Positions 36,249 through 45,104 are shown, counted from the stretch's first letter. The stretch is 64,000 nucleotides of DNA from Pontimicrobium aquaticum (GCF_005047595.1 NZ_SUPL01000008.1:88854-152853); one strand, 5' to 3'. Notes: generated by a model not told the origin, from the sequence alone. Made by a program: numbers and translations.

Positions 36249-37169
36249 ATGTTAGAACTTGATTCAGTAAAAATTAACTTTGATAGTGGAGGGCTTTTAA
36301 TACTTAATATTGCGTTAGCAGTAGTAATGTTTGGTGTTGCATTAGGTATTTCTATTAACGACTTTAAAAATCTATTTAAACAACCTAAAGTTGTAATACT
36401 AGGTATTGTGTCTCAATTTATATTGCTTCCTTTTTTAACCTTCTTAGTTGTTTTATTGGTAAAACCGCAACCAAGTATTGCACTAGGCATGATGATGGTT
36501 GCTGCTTGTCCAGGTGGAAATATTTCTAATTTTATGACGCATTTAGCTAAAGGTAATACAGCACTTTCTGTAAGTTTAACAGCATTTGCTACTTTTTTGG
36601 CAATAGTAATGACGCCTTTAAATTTTCAGCTATATGGTAACCTTTATGAGCCAACAGCTGAAATACTAAAAACAGTCTCGTTAGAACCGTTTGAGCTTGT
36701 AAAACTAGTGGTTTTAATTCTAGGAATTCCTTTGGTTTTGGGAATGAGTTTAAGGCAAAAAAACGAACAATTAGCTATAAAATTATCTAAAATCTTAAAA
36801 CCAGTATCAATAATTGTTTTTATTGCTATTGTCATTATAGCGTTTTCAAATAATCTTGATATTTTTAGTGAATATGCGCATCATGTTTTAGCCATTGGTA
36901 TAGGTCATAACTTGTTGGCAATATTTTTAGGTTTTAGTGTAGCAAAGATTTTTAAATTATCATTTAGAGATACCAAAACATTAGCAATAGAAACTGGTAT
37001 TCAGAATTCCGGATTAGGATTATTACTCATTTTTACATTCTTTAACGGTTTAGGTGGAATGGCTATTTTAGCTGCATTTTGGGGAATATGGCATATTATT
37101 TCAGGATTGTTATTAGCAACCTATTGGTCTAAAAAAAGTAATACTATTGAAGAAGCTTTGGCTGCATAG
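36249..37169 (+). CDS. Bile acid:sodium symporter family transporter
   Basis: A 306-residue membrane protein with nine or ten hydrophobic segments, matching the BASS/SBF family. AACPGGNISNFMTHLAKGNTALSVSLTA near residues 82-109 is the conserved sodium-site region, and the second repeat shows ETGIQNSGLGLLL near residue 246. In bacteria this family often carries organic anions other than bile acids, so the substrate is unspecified. Its 3' end overlaps the acyltransferase gene by 23 bases. Confidence 0.9.
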   Translation: MLELDSVKINFDSGGLLILNIALAVVMFGVALGISINDFKNLFKQPKVVILGIVSQFILLPFLTFLVVLLVKPQPSIALGMMMVAACPGGNISNFMTHLAKGNTALSVSLTAFATFLAIVMTPLNFQLYGNLYEPTAEILKTVSLEPFELVKLVVLILGIPLVLGMSLRQKNEQLAIKLSKILKPVSIIVFIAIVIIAFSNNLDIFSEYAHHVLAIGIGHNLLAIFLGFSVAKIFKLSFRDTKTLAIETGIQNSGLGLLLIFTFFNGLGGMAILAAFWGIWHIISGLLLATYWSKKSNTIEEALAA

Positions 37170-38175
37170 CGTAAGAACCTATTTAAGACTTGGTATGTTC
37201 TTTTACTTTAAAAGAATACATGTTTATAATGTTGAGAATATTCCAAAGGACAAGCCTGTGTTATTGTTGGCAAACCATCAAAATGCGTTATTAGATGCTT
37301 TATTAATCGCGACTAAATGTGGCAGATTTTCATACTTTTTAACTAGAGCAGCTGTATTTAAAAAATCGTTTGTGAGTCGTATTTTAAAAAGCTTGCAAAT
37401 GCTTCCTGTATATCGCGTAAGGGATGGCTGGAGTACCATTACAAATAACAACGCCATTTTTGAAAGTTGTAGTGAACTCTTAAAGAATAAAGAAGTCATT
37501 GTAATTTTTCCTGAAGGAAGCCACAATATAGTACGTAGAGTAAGACCATTAAGTAAAGGCTTTACCAGAATAGTATTTGATTCTTTGGAAAAATATCCAG
37601 ATTTAGATTTACAGCTAGTACCAGTTGGATTAAATTTTGTAAAAGCTGAACATTGTCCAGATAGCACAGCAATTTATTTTGGTAAACCTCTTTCTGCAAA
37701 AGATTACCTAAACGAAAATAAAAATAAAGCTGTTGTAAATTTGAAAGCAGTAGCACACAGTAAAATGAAGGAGTTAACTACTCATATTCCTGAAGAAAAC
37801 TATAAAAAAAATATAAATAAGTTAGAGGTATTTAATGTAGATTATTTAAAACCTAAAGAGGTTAACGCATGCATAGAGAGTAACTTTACCAACTGTAGGT
37901 CTAAGAAAAGCCAAAATCAACTTTTAGGAAAAACGCTTAGGTTATTATTAAAACTAAACCTTATTATACCCTTTGTTATTTGGAGGTATTGGGTAAAACC
38001 AAAAATTAAAGAAATTGAGTTTGTATCTACTTTTAGGTTTGCATTAGCAGTTACTTTAGTGCCTTTTTGGTTGTTGAGTGTGGTTGCAGTAATAACTGTC
38101 TTTTTTTCATTTTGTATAGCTTTATATTATCTAACATTAAGTTTGTTATTAGCTTTGTTAGCTATTAAATTATAA
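37147..38175 (+). CDS. PlsC-like lysophospholipid acyltransferase
   Basis: Membrane acyltransferase of the PlsC family, 342 residues. The catalytic NHQNALLD (HX4D variant, near residue 43) and the acyl-acceptor block VIFPEGSHN near residue 118 are clear, with PVGLNF near 166. The C-terminal 90 residues contain two or three hydrophobic helices beyond the usual PlsC core. The start is TTG at 37147, inside the symporter gene, giving the expected KKLW.HSVRTYLRLG N-terminus. An ATG 48 bases later would remove the first helix. Probably acts in phospholipid or ornithine-lipid synthesis. Confidence 0.88.
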   Translation: MKKLWLHSVRTYLRLGMFFYFKRIHVYNVENIPKDKPVLLLANHQNALLDALLIATKCGRFSYFLTRAAVFKKSFVSRILKSLQMLPVYRVRDGWSTITNNNAIFESCSELLKNKEVIVIFPEGSHNIVRRVRPLSKGFTRIVFDSLEKYPDLDLQLVPVGLNFVKAEHCPDSTAIYFGKPLSAKDYLNENKNKAVVNLKAVAHSKMKELTTHIPEENYKKNINKLEVFNVDYLKPKEVNACIESNFTNCRSKKSQNQLLGKTLRLLLKLNLIIPFVIWRYWVKPKIKEIEFVSTFRFALAVTLVPFWLLSVVAVITVFFSFCIALYYLTLSLLLALLAIKL

Positions 38176-38183
38176 GTACAAAA

Positions 38184-38210
38184 AAACCGCTACAATAATT
38201 GTAACGGTTT
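38184..38210. terminator. Bidirectional terminator between convergent genes
   Basis: AAACCG with TACAAT pairs with ATTGTA and CGGTTT around one C-A mismatch, with A's on the left and T's on the right. It lies between the convergent acyltransferase and PUR genes and can serve both. Confidence 0.7.
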
Positions 38211-38234
38211 AATATTAATTCAATTTTTTTGAGA

Positions 38235-38612
38235 CTAGATATCTTCAAAATTCACATCTGTAAAGCTTTCAGGAGATGTTGGCATTTCACCATTGCTATT
38301 TGAATAGTCTTCTTTTTTGTAATCTTTTTGATGACGCTCACTTATGACTTCTTCTCCTTTTTCCTGGATAACATAATCAGTCATTTCTCTTAAAATGTCA
38401 TTAAACTCAGCAAAATCTTCTTTGTACAAGTATATTTTGTGTTTTTTGTAATGGAATGATCCATCATCATTTGTGAATTTTTTGCTTTCGGTGATAGTAA
38501 GGTAATAATCTCCAGCTTTGGTAGCTCTTACATCAAAAAAGTAAGTGCGACGTCCTGCTCTTAAAACTTTTGAAAATATTTCTTCTTTCTCCATCATATC
38601 ATTATTACTCAT
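38235..38612 (-). CDS. PUR-family (DUF3276) DNA/RNA-binding protein
   Basis: A 125-residue small nucleic-acid-binding protein. EEIFSKVLRAGRRTYFFDVRATKAGDYYLTITESKK is one PUR repeat with the beta-sheet and helix pattern known from PurA-like proteins, and the DGSFHYKKHKIYLYKEDFAEF segment completes it. The last about 30 residues are acidic and probably disordered. A single-repeat protein like this normally dimerises. In Bacteroidota the family is nearly universal; its regulatory role is not settled. Confidence 0.9.
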   Translation of the reverse strand: MSNNDMMEKEEIFSKVLRAGRRTYFFDVRATKAGDYYLTITESKKFTNDDGSFHYKKHKIYLYKEDFAEFNDILREMTDYVIQEKGEEVISERHQKDYKKEDYSNSNGEMPTSPESFTDVNFEDI

Positions 38613-38739
38613 TATGGTAGTCTTTTTAATTTAGTGTCTCAAAAATCTAAAAAAAATATATACCAACCAACTAATTAACACATTTCTTTTTTACCACATT
38701 CATTTTATAACTTAAAGTAAGTTAAAAGATATTAATCTA

Positions 38740-40497
38740 TTAGGCGTCTAAAGTTTCAGATAATTGTTTTAAATAGAGTTCTTTGTAGAAACCATCAATG
38801 TTTATAAGCTCATCGTGCGAACCTTGTTGGGTAATTTTACCTTCATCTAACACAATAATATGATTGGCATTTTTAGCTGAAGAAATTCTATGACTAACAA
38901 TAATAGTTGTTTTTCCTTTAGAGACTTTATTTAAATTATTTAAAATTTGCTCTTCGGTTTCTGTGTCAACAGCCGATAAACAATCGTCTAACAATAATAT
39001 TTCAGGATTTTTTAAAATAGCTCTAGCAATAGAAACACGTTGTTTTTGACCTCCGGAAAGTGTAATGCCTCTTTCACCTAAAACAGTATCATAACCTTTG
39101 CTAAAGGCTTTAATGTTTTTGTGTACTACTGCATTTTTGGCTGCATTAATTACATCGTCGTCAGTAGCATTTACAGATCCAAATTTTATATTGTCTTTAA
39201 TAGAATCAGAAAATAAAAAAGCATCTTGAGGCACAAAACCAATGCTATTTCTTAAGCTTGTTAGATTAATATCTTTAATAGGGTTTCCATCTATTTCAAT
39301 AACTCCTTTTTCAACATCGTATAATCGCCCAATTAAATCTAGAATAGTAGATTTTCCTGATCCTGTTTTACCAATAATAGCCAGTGTGTCACCACTATTT
39401 ATTTTAAAACTAAGTCCTTTTAAAGCTTTTATGTTAGTATCACTATGCGTAAAATGCACATCTTTAAACTCTATGGTACCATTAATTTTAGTTGGTGTGC
39501 TTACAGTATTTTTTATGTCAGGTTCTTCTTTTAAAAACTCGTTAATTCTTTTTTGTGAAGCTTCAGCTTGTTGTATAATTGAAGTTACCCAACCTAAAGT
39601 AGCTACAGGCCACGTCAACATATTTACATAAATAATAAATTCAGCAATCACACCTATACTTTCAATTTCACCATCTATATACTGTTTTCCTCCTATATAA
39701 ATTACCAGTATGTTGCTAATACCAATTAATAAAATCATCATAGGAAAAAATAAAGCTTGAACCTTTGTTAAGTCTATTTGCTTTTGTCTGTTTTCGGTTG
39801 ATAGTGCCTCAAAATTATCATTAGTAATAGGCTCAATACCATAAGCTTTAATAACCGATATGCCACTAAAAGACTCTTGAGTAAAGGTTGATAGTTTAGA
39901 TAAATACTCTTGTACAATTGTACTACGCTTATGAATCTCTTTACTTAAAAAATAAATTAAAAACGATAAAATAGGTAAAGGTATTATTGTATATAAGGTA
40001 AGTTTAGGCGATTGGTTGTACATGTAAAAAAAAGCAACAACAAACAATGTAATCATGTTTAACGAGTACATAATTGCTGGTCCTGCATACATGCGTACCC
40101 TACTAACATCTTCGGTGATACGATTCATTAAGTCGCCAGTACGATTGCTTTTGTAAAAATTTTGAGATAAACGTTGGTATTGTTGATAGATTTCATTTTT
40201 TAAATCATATTCAATATATCTAGACACATTTATAATGGTTTGGCGCATTAAAAAAGTTAAGGCTCCTGCAATAAGTGCAGCACCAATTAAATAAAGAATG
40301 TTTAGCATTAATTCTTTACTGTAAACCTCTTTTGTATAAGTACCGTCTAGACCTTTTGAAATCACATCTATAGCTTTACCAATTAAACGAGGTGTAAAAA
40401 GTTTAAAAATTATGGCAGAAATAGTAATAATGACACCAAATAAAAGGCTGTATTTATACTTTAAAAAATACTTGTTAAGATGTTGTAATTCTTTCAT
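38740..40497 (-). CDS. ABC exporter, fused permease and ATPase
   Basis: A 585-residue half-transporter of the MsbA/MDR type. Residues 1-320 hold six hydrophobic segments with the SRYIEYDLKNEIYQ and GDLMNRITEDVSRVRM coupling helices. The ATPase has Walker A (IGKTGSGKST) near 373, signature LSGGQKQRVSIARAIL near 477, Walker B (ILLLDDCLSAVDTETE) near 500 and H-loop VSHRISS. The longest frame starts with TTG at 40503, two codons earlier; the ATG at 40497 is preferred. It stands alone between the PUR and leucine dehydrogenase genes, so lipid or drug cargo cannot be inferred. Confidence 0.92.
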   Translation of the reverse strand: MKELQHLNKYFLKYKYSLLFGVIITISAIIFKLFTPRLIGKAIDVISKGLDGTYTKEVYSKELMLNILYLIGAALIAGALTFLMRQTIINVSRYIEYDLKNEIYQQYQRLSQNFYKSNRTGDLMNRITEDVSRVRMYAGPAIMYSLNMITLFVVAFFYMYNQSPKLTLYTIIPLPILSFLIYFLSKEIHKRSTIVQEYLSKLSTFTQESFSGISVIKAYGIEPITNDNFEALSTENRQKQIDLTKVQALFFPMMILLIGISNILVIYIGGKQYIDGEIESIGVIAEFIIYVNMLTWPVATLGWVTSIIQQAEASQKRINEFLKEEPDIKNTVSTPTKINGTIEFKDVHFTHSDTNIKALKGLSFKINSGDTLAIIGKTGSGKSTILDLIGRLYDVEKGVIEIDGNPIKDINLTSLRNSIGFVPQDAFLFSDSIKDNIKFGSVNATDDDVINAAKNAVVHKNIKAFSKGYDTVLGERGITLSGGQKQRVSIARAILKNPEILLLDDCLSAVDTETEEQILNNLNKVSKGKTTIIVSHRISSAKNANHIIVLDEGKITQQGSHDELINIDGFYKELYLKQLSETLDA

Positions 40498-40553
40498 TTG
40501 CAATTTTTCACATTAAATCACAATTAGTGATTTCTTGTTTTTAAACGGGTTTT

Positions 40554-40585
40554 TTTGCTTAAAATGTAATATTAGATTATTTTTG
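40554..40585 (+). promoter_or_regulatory. Bacteroidota-type promoter of the leucine dehydrogenase gene
   Basis: TTTG at 40554-40557 and TATTTTTG at 40578-40585 match the -33 (TTTG) and -7 (TANNTTTG) elements with a 20-base spacer. The expected transcription start is near 40590, which gives a leader of about 50 bases that begins with the hairpin at 40589-40617. Confidence 0.75.
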
Positions 40586-40588
40586 CCT

Positions 40589-40617
40589 GCTGTTATTATT
40601 GATTTTGTAATAATAGC
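40589..40617 (+). promoter_or_regulatory. Leader hairpin at the 5' end of the leucine dehydrogenase mRNA
   Basis: GCTGTTATTA pairs with TAATAATAGC (one G-T wobble) across a nine-base loop. It is positioned right at the predicted transcription start and could be a 5' stabilising stem or an operator. It has no T-run and does not look like a terminator. Confidence 0.5.
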
Positions 40618-40641
40618 GATAAAAAAATAAAATTTTTATTA

Positions 40642-41745
40642 ATGATTACAGACGTCATAAACCCCAAAGACATCAAAAAAGTTGACCCAGTATTTGGACA
40701 ACTTTCTTTTGACAACCACGAACAAGTCGTTTTTTGCAACGACAAAGATACAGGTTTAAAAGCAATAATTGGAATTCATAGTACAGTTTTAGGACCAGCT
40801 CTTGGAGGTACTAGAATGTGGCAATATAACAATGAGTGGGAAGCCTTAAACGATGTATTACGTCTTTCTAGAGGGATGACCTTTAAATCGGCTATCACAG
40901 GACTTAATCTTGGTGGTGGAAAAGCTGTAATTATTGGTGATGCCAAAACACAAAAAACGCCTGAACTTATGAAAAAGTTTGGCGAATATGTTCATTCATT
41001 AAGTGGAAAATACATAACTGCTGAAGATGTTGGTATGGAAACAGCTGATATGGATTTGGTTAGAGAAGTAACACCTTATGTAACTGGTATTTCAGAAAGC
41101 AAAGGTGGTGCAGGAAATCCTTCTCCTATAACTGCTTATGGTGTCTATATGGGAATGAAAGCAGCTGCTAAGTATAAGTTTGGAGCAGACATTTTAGAAG
41201 ATAAAAAAGTATTTGTACAAGGTATTGGTCATGTTGGTGAAGCTCTAGTAGAGCATTTAGTAAATGAAGGTGCTAATGTAGTCGTTGCTGATATTAATGA
41301 AGCTCGCTTAGAAGAGGTGAGTTCTAAATATGGTGCGTCTATTTATACTGGAAATGATATTTATAGCGAATCTATGGACATTTACGCACCTTGTGCGCTT
41401 GGTGCAACTATAAATGACGATACAGTTTATAAATTAAAAGCCCAAGTTATTGCAGGTGCGGCAAATAATCAGTTAGCTGAAGAAATTAAGCATGGAGCTA
41501 TACTTCAAAAAAGAGGTATTGTGTATGCTCCAGACTTTTTAATTAATGCTGGAGGCATTATAAATGTGTATGCCGAATTAGAAAATTACGGTAAGCAAGA
41601 AATTATTAGAAAGACGGAGAATATTTATAATACAACGCTTCAAATTTTAGAAAAAGCTAAGGATAATCATATCACAACACACCAAGCTGCGTTAGATATT
41701 GCTAACGAAAGAATTGAAGCAAGAAAAAAAGAAGCTTCAAAATAA
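40642..41745 (+). CDS. Leucine dehydrogenase (Glu/Leu/Phe/Val dehydrogenase family)
   Basis: NAD-dependent oxidative deamination of branched-chain amino acids to 2-oxo acids. The 367 residues contain ALGGTRMW, the catalytic-lysine region (K82 in MTFKSA and K94 in LGGGKAV; the same 12-residue spacing as in Bacillus leucine dehydrogenase), ITAEDVGMETADMDLV and the Rossmann VFVQGIGHVGEALVEHL near residue 190. Leucine versus valine or phenylalanine preference is assigned by overall pattern, not proven. It has its own promoter and a strong hairpin downstream. Confidence 0.9.
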   Translation: MITDVINPKDIKKVDPVFGQLSFDNHEQVVFCNDKDTGLKAIIGIHSTVLGPALGGTRMWQYNNEWEALNDVLRLSRGMTFKSAITGLNLGGGKAVIIGDAKTQKTPELMKKFGEYVHSLSGKYITAEDVGMETADMDLVREVTPYVTGISESKGGAGNPSPITAYGVYMGMKAAAKYKFGADILEDKKVFVQGIGHVGEALVEHLVNEGANVVVADINEARLEEVSSKYGASIYTGNDIYSESMDIYAPCALGATINDDTVYKLKAQVIAGAANNQLAEEIKHGAILQKRGIVYAPDFLINAGGIINVYAELENYGKQEIIRKTENIYNTTLQILEKAKDNHITTHQAALDIANERIEARKKEASK

Positions 41746-41764
41746 ATTCTTTTTAAAATAATAC

Positions 41765-41810
41765 TATTTTTGCGAGGCAAAAGATATTTATCTTTTGCCT
41801 CATTAATTTT
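41765..41810 (+). terminator. Perfect 12-bp hairpin, probable terminator, with overlapping -7-like box
   Basis: GAGGCAAAAGAT (41774-41785) pairs perfectly with ATCTTTTGCCTC (41790-41801) across an ATTT loop, then ATTAATTTT. It follows the leucine dehydrogenase stop by 28 bases. TATTTTTG at 41765-41772 is a perfect -7 box directly before the stem, so a transcript for nusB starting there would begin inside the hairpin. Confidence 0.65.
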
Positions 41811-41850
41811 AAATTAAAATAATTCTTTAGAATTAGAAAAGTTCTTTAAT

Positions 41851-42795
41851 ATGCTTAACAGAAGACATATTCGTATAAAGGTAATGCAAGTTATTTATGC
41901 ATTCCAAGGAAATGAAAGTGACGATTTAAAAATTAACCAAAGGTTTTTAGGTCATAGTATGGAGAATATGTATAACCTGTACCTACTTATACTTTCATTG
42001 TTGGTAGAAATTCAAGCTAAAGCAGAAGACCATCTTATAAAATCACAAAAAAAGCATTTAGCTACTCAAGAAGAGAAAAATCCTAACAGGAAGTTTGTTA
42101 ATAATGAGTTGTTGTTGCTTCTTAAAGAAAATACCTTATTAAAAGAAACGCTTGAATCTAGAAAAGTAACCAACTGGAAACTTGATGATGAATATATAGA
42201 TGTCTTGTTTAAGTCGCTTATAGAAAGTGATTTGTATAAAGAATACATGTCAACTAAAACATCGACTTTTAAAGAAGACAAATCATTCATAATAGATGTT
42301 TTTAAAGAAATAATTGCACCAAACGATAAACTTTACAACTACCTAGAAGATAAAAATATTACTTGGTTAGATGATTTACCAGTAATAAACACAGCTATTG
42401 TTAAACTTCTAAGAAAGGCTAATCCTAACATTTCTCAAAGTCATTTTCTTCCTCAATTATTTAAAGACGAAGATGATAGGGTGTTTGCAAACAATTTATT
42501 AAACAAAACATTATTAAACTTAACTGCATTGAGTAAGGAAATAGAAGGAAAGACCGCAAATTGGGATAAAGACCGAATAGCCAATATAGATTTTGTGCTT
42601 TTACAAATGGCTATTTGCGAGTTTCAAAAATTTTCATCTATTCCTGTTAAGGTAACAATTAATGAGTATTTAGAAATAGCCAAAGAGTATTCTACACCTA
42701 AAAGTAGTGTATTTATTAATGGTATTTTAGATAAACTAGTGAAGGAATATAGTGATAAAGGAACGTTAAATAAGGTGGGTAGAGGACTCATATAA
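41851..42795 (+). CDS. nusB: Transcription antitermination factor NusB, long form
   Basis: RNA-binding component of the antitermination complex for rRNA transcription. The 314 residues are about twice the E. coli length. The N-terminus has RRHIRIKVMQVIYAF, which resembles the first NusB helix, and the C-terminal half contains DRIANIDFVLLQMAICEF, PVKVTINEYLEIAKEYSTPKSSVFINGILDKLV, the most diagnostic NusB block. The roughly 120-residue insertion between them is characteristic of Bacteroidota NusB proteins. It lies upstream of the DUF1573-yajC pair. Confidence 0.93.
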   Translation: MLNRRHIRIKVMQVIYAFQGNESDDLKINQRFLGHSMENMYNLYLLILSLLVEIQAKAEDHLIKSQKKHLATQEEKNPNRKFVNNELLLLLKENTLLKETLESRKVTNWKLDDEYIDVLFKSLIESDLYKEYMSTKTSTFKEDKSFIIDVFKEIIAPNDKLYNYLEDKNITWLDDLPVINTAIVKLLRKANPNISQSHFLPQLFKDEDDRVFANNLLNKTLLNLTALSKEIEGKTANWDKDRIANIDFVLLQMAICEFQKFSSIPVKVTINEYLEIAKEYSTPKSSVFINGILDKLVKEYSDKGTLNKVGRGLI

Positions 42796-42888
42796 TTAAA
42801 ATTTATTACATTTACCACCGAAATAACCTATTAAAACGAATAACTAACCCAAATGTTTATCTTGAATAGACAGTTAAAAATGAAAATT

Positions 42889-43416
42889 ATGAAAAAAATA
42901 ATTTTAAGTTTAAGTGCCTTGTGTATGGTTGCTTTTACGTCTTGTAAAGAAGATGCAACTAGCAAAATTAAATCTGAAAACGTATCACAAGCAGCTGAAA
43001 GAGATGCAGTAGCTGGAGATTTTCCAGTATTAACTTTTGATAAGAAAGAGCACGATTTTGGCGAAATTGAAAATGGAACTCCAGTATCAACAGTGTTTAC
43101 ATACACTAACACAGGTAATGCACCATTAGTAATTACAAACATTAAAAGTACTTGCGGGTGTACAGTACCTCAAGATTGGAGTAAAGAACCATTAGCACCT
43201 GGAGCTTCATCAAAGTTCTCAGTTGATTTTAATGGTAAAGGTTCTCCAGGAAGTGCAACTTCTAAGACTGTAACTATTACAGCTAATACTGAAGCAGGAA
43301 CTGAAACTGTAAAAATTAAAGCTTTTATTAAAGGTGGAGCAGGAATACCAGCTACATCTACAGCAGCAGTTAAGTCTAGCACACAACCAGGTCACGAAGG
43401 TCATAATCACGATTAA
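42889..43416 (+). CDS. DUF1573 lipoprotein
   Basis: About 175 residues with a lipoprotein signal (KKIILSLSALCMVAFTSC; lipidated cysteine at the end) and one DUF1573 immunoglobulin-like domain: FDKKEHDFGEIENGTPVSTVFTYTNTGNAPLVI and STCGCTVPQDW, whose CxC motif is typical. The C-terminus ends in a histidine-rich HEGHNHD that could bind metal. The longest frame starts at 42853, but residues before the ATG at 42889 (or the in-frame ATG at 42880) would precede a normal lipoprotein signal. It lies ten bases upstream of yajC. Confidence 0.87.
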   Translation: MKKIILSLSALCMVAFTSCKEDATSKIKSENVSQAAERDAVAGDFPVLTFDKKEHDFGEIENGTPVSTVFTYTNTGNAPLVITNIKSTCGCTVPQDWSKEPLAPGASSKFSVDFNGKGSPGSATSKTVTITANTEAGTETVKIKAFIKGGAGIPATSTAAVKSSTQPGHEGHNHD

Positions 43417-43426
43417 TTTATTTTAA

Positions 43427-43711
43427 ATGGAAGGATTAGGGCAATTTGCACCTTTTATACTCATGTTTGCTGTTGTGTATTTCTTTATGATTGCACCACA
43501 GATGAAACGTGCTAAGCAAGAAAAAAAGTTTGCTGCAGACCTTAAAAGAGGGGATCGTGTTATTACCAAAAGCGGAATGCATGGTAAAGTTATAGAACTA
43601 AACGATAAGGATGGTTCTTGTGTTATCGAAACCTCGGCAGGGAAAATAAAATTTGAGCGTTCGGCTATTTCAATGGAAATGAGCAGGAAACTCAATGCTC
43701 CAGCAAAATAA
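43427..43711 (+). CDS. yajC: Preprotein translocase accessory subunit YajC
   Basis: Small SecDF-associated membrane protein, 94 residues. It has one N-terminal transmembrane helix (FAPFILMFAVVYFFMIAPQ), then the conserved KRAKQEKKFAADLKRGDRVITKSGMHGKVIEL block of the family and a short basic tail. The usual function is to assist Sec translocation with SecD/SecF, which are not in the window. A strong hairpin terminator follows four bases later. Confidence 0.94.
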   Translation: MEGLGQFAPFILMFAVVYFFMIAPQMKRAKQEKKFAADLKRGDRVITKSGMHGKVIELNDKDGSCVIETSAGKIKFERSAISMEMSRKLNAPAK

Positions 43712-43714
43712 CAT

Positions 43715-43745
43715 AAAAAAGCAGCTCTAAGAGCTGCTTTTTTTA
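43715..43745. terminator. Bidirectional terminator between yajC and the YdeI-like gene
   Basis: GCAGCTC pairs with GAGCTGC across a TAA loop, with six A's on the left and seven or more T's on the right. It separates two convergent genes and can act on both. Confidence 0.88.
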
Positions 43746-43746
43746 T

Positions 43747-44346
43747 TTAACAGTTTTTGTATTTATCGTGTAACCCAATACCTTGTAGTATCATGGGTTT
43801 TATTTTTTCTAAGCGACTTTGTTTGGTAGCCTCTCGTTTAGCGCTTGCAATATGCTCGCAATACTCACGTTGCTTATAAGGTGTTAAGGTGTTAAAACTA
43901 CTTAAAAGTGTTTTATTGGCCTTTAGTGCTACTTGTAGCTCATTAGGAATAATTGTTTCTTTTTTACTTCTGTCTGGTTTTATTTCTTTACCAGCTTTTT
44001 GGTTGTCTATCGCTTCTTTAACGTATTGTAATACAATGTGTTTATCAATATCGTTTATAGATTGAAATTTCATTTGCCTTAAGGCTTTGGTTTTACCTTC
44101 TTGGGCATTTTCTAACAGGTTATGCTCGTCTTTTAAAAACACGCCATTAAAAAACCAAACACCAAAATGATGCTTAAAAGCCCCAAGACCAACCACATTT
44201 TTACCATTAATGGTATAGGTTGGCGCACTCCATTTTAAGGTTTCTTCCAATTCGGTGGTGTTCATAATATCGCGAAGCATGGTTAACGCATCACTATAAG
44301 CTTCGTGAGTTTCTATATATTCTTCTACGGAGTGTATTTTTTTCAT
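43747..44346 (-). CDS. YdeI/OmpD-associated family protein (DUF1801-type)
   Basis: A 199-residue cytoplasmic protein with two parts. Residues 1-120 are a DUF1801-like domain (LEETLKWSAPTYTINGKNVVGLGAFKHHFGVWF), and the C-terminal half has IIPNELQVALKANKTLLSSFNTLTPYKQREYCEHIASAKREATKQSRLEK, the YdeI/bacteriocin-protection family signature. The molecular role is uncertain. It is a single gene, convergent with yajC across the terminator. Confidence 0.86.
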   Translation of the reverse strand: MKKIHSVEEYIETHEAYSDALTMLRDIMNTTELEETLKWSAPTYTINGKNVVGLGAFKHHFGVWFFNGVFLKDEHNLLENAQEGKTKALRQMKFQSINDIDKHIVLQYVKEAIDNQKAGKEIKPDRSKKETIIPNELQVALKANKTLLSSFNTLTPYKQREYCEHIASAKREATKQSRLEKIKPMILQGIGLHDKYKNC

Positions 44347-44442
44347 GGGTTTATCTACTCTTTTGCTTAATTAACGGGTTGTATATGGTTTGTTGAGTGT
44401 TTGAGTTACTAAGTTAGCAAATATTGACCTGACAATAGTTTT

Positions 44443-44985
44443 TTAATTATCAATTGTTAAAGTTTCAGTCGACAAGTCAACAGTCAGATTATAAACTCTA
44501 TTCTTTGGGTGATTATCGATTTTTCTATTCCTTTTTTTAATTGAAATCGAATATATTGATTCAGTATTAAATTTTGGATTTGTAAAAATTAAATAATCAT
44601 TTTTTTTGTTTTTCAAGTTTCTCCAAATTTTATTTGTCAAATTGTGTTTATAAACAAGAGATTTAATTTTTTCTAAATCTTTTCTCGTGTTGCTTATATC
44701 TTTTAGATAATTCAATTCTGAATTTTCAAATCCGTTCTCATTTTCAATTAACTTCCAAATAGATTTGTTGTGAACTTTTACGCTATCAATGAGTTTTTGG
44801 GATACTATGCAACCTGCAACAGTAAACTTTTCAATATTCCATTTTTGGTTTACTACTAACTCTGCATTCTCAATCTCATGTTGAAGTCCGTATGTAAGTA
44901 TTCTGTATTTTCTACTTTCATTTTGAGAGAAGCCCTGAAAATGACTAAAAACAAAAAATAATATGAATAGAATTCTGTTTTTCAT
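44443..44985 (-). CDS. Exported protein of unknown function
   Basis: A 180-residue protein with a signal peptide (LFILFFVFSHFQGFSQ). I do not recognise the mature part: YGLQHEIENAELVVNQKWNIEKF, one mid-sequence cysteine (VAGCIVS) and a very basic, asparagine-rich C-terminus. It is more AT-rich and asparagine/lysine-rich than its neighbours, stands isolated between gene-free flanks of about 100 and 220 bases, and looks like a recently acquired cassette-style gene. No domain can be claimed. Confidence 0.55.
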   Translation of the reverse strand: MKNRILFILFFVFSHFQGFSQNESRKYRILTYGLQHEIENAELVVNQKWNIEKFTVAGCIVSQKLIDSVKVHNKSIWKLIENENGFENSELNYLKDISNTRKDLEKIKSLVYKHNLTNKIWRNLKNKKNDYLIFTNPKFNTESIYSISIKKRNRKIDNHPKNRVYNLTVDLSTETLTIDN

Positions 44986-45072
44986 GAATTATCGACAATG
45001 CAATGATATATAAGATTTCAATGCTTTATATCAGTAGTTAAGCGAAGTTAGTAGTTTTTTTGCAAAGTCAAT

Positions 45073-45104
45073 AAAAAAACCACTTCGGGTAAGGAAGTGG
45101 TTTT
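45073..45104 (-). terminator. Hairpin terminator downstream of htpG
   Basis: AAAACCACTTC pairs with GAAGTGGTTTT (11 bp) across a seven-base loop. On the minus strand it ends in a run of T's, suiting termination of htpG, whose stop lies about 100 bases upstream on that strand. Confidence 0.75.

Noticed and set aside
39242..39631. 129-codon frame opposite the ABC exporter
   Set aside because: It lies wholly within the ATPase-encoding gene, whose motifs are intact, and has no independent evidence.
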